A DNA stretch of 64,000 bases, taken from NCBI GenBank assembly GCA_009760855.2, contig WPIO01000015.1, positions 4,538,501 to 4,602,500 on the forward strand, written 5' to 3'. The notes beneath the pieces were generated by a model. The model saw nothing but the letters and a program-made list of their open reading frames with translations. It was not told the DNA's origin and ran no database searches. Shown here piece by piece: positions 50,216 to 64,000 of the stretch (position 1 is its first letter; the number at the start of each line of letters is the position of its first letter). Source of the DNA: Cristatella mucedo (Eukaryota > Bryozoa > Phylactolaemata > Cristatellidae). Made by a program: the position numbers and the translations under genes.

Positions 50216-52070
50216 CTATTCAACCGCGTTACAACTCGATGTCAGAGAAGCAATAACCAATATTTAATGAAAAGCAAGGTAGCCTGCTTAGGCAAGCCAC
50301 CTAATTATAATGCTTAGACAAGCATACGAAAGCACACGAAGGACTCACGGCCTCTGCTTAGTAGGGCACACAGTTAGCAACGCGGACTCAAACGCGCAAA
50401 GTCAAACGAAGCTCTCAGGAAAAAATAGGTCCACCGGGGCACTCTACAAACCATGTCGCTGTGGCCCTTTTAGTCACGACGCGCTCAGTTTCAATAAATA
50501 GCCCTATGTTACGCTCATTAATTTGAAGGCATTCGTGCGCACGGTAAACCGCTTTGGGTTTGAGTGAGCTTTAAAAATACATTTAGTGTAACGTCCGTAC
50601 AGCCTGTACAGGAGATGCGGAAGGATACAGGAGAAACTGAGACGCGACAAAAAATGTGTGCTTATTTGCAAGGTGCCGATTCGTCTACGCTTTGGATGCC
50701 GTGAAAAGTTTGCCTCTTTTTTATTACGTTCAAATACGATGCAAGTAACGCTCGTAGGAATTACGACACTGCGTCAGGCCAGCCAAAACAAAAAAATTCC
50801 AAGTGTTATTACAAATGGTCTAGCGATCTGTACGTCCTCATGCAAAGCGATACGAGCTGGGTAGCGCTCGTCATTGAATAAGACCATGGGAATTAAAAAC
50901 TATGACTTTTTTATCATCTTTCAGCAACATCATTTCTACTCAAAAACAGTGTAAAATTAATGAAAAAAATCCGCCGCACTTTTTTGTGGCTGCAAGTCAA
51001 TGTGAATAGAATACATTTTGGATGCCGTTACGAGGCTGGATAGAGGTCGGTGTAGAGAGCGTGATTACATTCAAATCTAACTTAACTAGCGCTCTTCGAG
51101 GTGCCTTTCTTGGCCGGCAAGCTCGCGAATATCTAAACTCAGAAAAAGCTGATTAGCGGCACCAGACGGCTCGATTTTGAATAGTCCGCAGCACTTAAGG
51201 CGCAGGTGCGTAAGTGTAAGATTCAGGCAGCTAAAAAGAAAGTTTCCGGCGTCGGAATCGTAACCGCGAAGTTTCCGGCTCGATCCGGCGGCCATCGAAA
51301 CGGCGCCGCCTGACCCTAAAATGTCGACATCGTGGGCCGCCGTGAGTCGGCCTTTCTGCTCAGTCACTTCTCACCCAGCCGTGGCTTCCGCCACCGGCCT
51401 TCCAGCGTCGCCGCCGGCCCGCCGAAGGAGTGCGCGCCAGCTTAGATGAAAGCTTGCTAAAATTATGAAGAAAAGGCACAGTTTTCTGTTACCTCGTCTT
51501 CGGACGGGGCGAGCGGCGACCGCGCAGACGGAAGCAGAACGCGGAGCTCGAGGTGGGGCGGGGCGACCGATCTGGCTGCGTCGTCGCTTCAAGCCGCGCG
51601 ATCGACTAGCCCCGGTGTTGCGTTTTTCCGACATCCACGACGAGCCGCTGAAAATAGCGCTGACCGCGTGTCCTTTGCTGACGTGATGCGTTGGCGCGAG
51701 CTCATTCACTCGAGCGTGCGAAGTTTTCGGCGGTTCTCTCCCCCACAGCGGTCAACGGCAAACCGGTAGTTGAAGTGTGCGCCTGCGCAACGATCAGTTC
51801 CGGTTTGTGCGAGATTCGCGGCAGCGGCTCGGCAGACCTCGTCGGCTTTCGAAACGAGTCCCCTCTGCTGTCGCAGGCAGCGCAGCGGTGAAAGAAGTTG
51901 ACCTCCTCTGAAGTACTGGGTTAGGTGAGCGCTGGCATGCGTCTGCCAGAGCGGGCGCTAGAATCGACGCGCGTTGTCTCGCTGCGTTGCTCGCTAGTCC
52001 GCCGTGTGTGTGTGCGGTTAGCTCCTGCGACTACCCGCCGACTACACTTCTGCTTGTAGCATAGCCGACC
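50216..52070. other. Upstream region of RBM17
   Basis: No recognised gene to about 51100; it includes an imperfect direct repeat (50680-50760 and 51020-51100). From 51240 to 52070 the DNA is CpG-rich, as expected of a housekeeping promoter; no TATA box near the start codon. Confidence 0.5.
51240..52070 (+). promoter_or_regulatory. CpG-rich promoter / 5' UTR region of RBM17
   Basis: High CpG density immediately upstream of the start codon, no TATA box, and a TG-rich stretch at 52002-52016. The transcription start is not determinable from sequence alone. Confidence 0.4.
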
Positions 52071-63919
<11,849 letters not shown>

Positions 63920-63985
63920 TTGTATTCTATTTGTACATTTAACTCTCGATTACTTGAGAATCCTTGCACATACGCTATTATGTTT

Positions 63986-63991
63986 ATTAAA
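63986..63991 (+). terminator. Poly(A) signal ATTAAA
   Basis: Common variant hexamer 67 bases after the RBM17 stop; the cleavage site would lie at or beyond the window edge. Confidence 0.6.
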
Positions 63992-64000
63992 GAAATCAAC

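Noticed and set aside
51371-51709. Minus-strand 112-codon open frame in the RBM17 promoter region
   Set aside because: GC-rich CpG region yields chance open frames; no recognisable domain, although a divergent transcript cannot be excluded.

Overview
This is animal nuclear DNA: introns with GT-AG (and one GC-AG) boundaries, LINE and SINE retroposons, long dinucleotide microsatellites and two conserved metazoan genes. Both genes keep residues and exon phases that I could align from memory to their human relatives, while the linkers diverge. I read it as an invertebrate or early-branching animal and cannot name the phylum.

Left part, 2.0-28.3 kb, minus strand: the first half of a BCR/ABR-family gene. 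A large GC-rich first exon (28333-26836) encodes the N-terminal BCR-type segment, then a 16.7 kb repeat-filled intron, then seven short exons (10177 down to 2044) encoding the DH (Rho guanine-exchange) domain and the start of the PH domain. The C2 and RhoGAP parts must lie left of the window. Exon phases require at least one unidentified exon in the large intron.

Middle, 28.4-52.0 kb: intergenic and dominated by mobile elements. It holds a nearly complete L2/CR1-type LINE (32.87-35.81 kb) with one visible frameshift, many 5'-truncated LINE copies of two families (called LINE-A and LINE-B here), two tRNA-like SINE families, a Ty3/Gypsy pol relic, a broken copy of an uncharacterised repeat-associated protein family, and a mariner/pogo-type non-autonomous element inside a region flanked by inverted repeat arrays.

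Right part, 52.07-63.92 kb, plus strand: a complete 11-exon gene for splicing factor 45 (SPF45/RBM17), 398 codons by my exon model, with a G-patch and a C-terminal UHM/RRM. Its 5.7 kb second intron carries two LINE-A copies tail to tail, making a large inverted repeat. A variant poly(A) signal lies just before the window edge.

The two genes are divergently arranged, about 24 kb apart, with no functional link evident. No rRNA, functional tRNA, CRISPR or operon structure was seen. The most interesting structures are the LINE/SINE shared 3' stem-loop, a nested insertion stack at 15.8-17.4 kb, a 600-bp unclassified repeat in two copies, several perfect hairpins, and an 850-bp polypurine tract.
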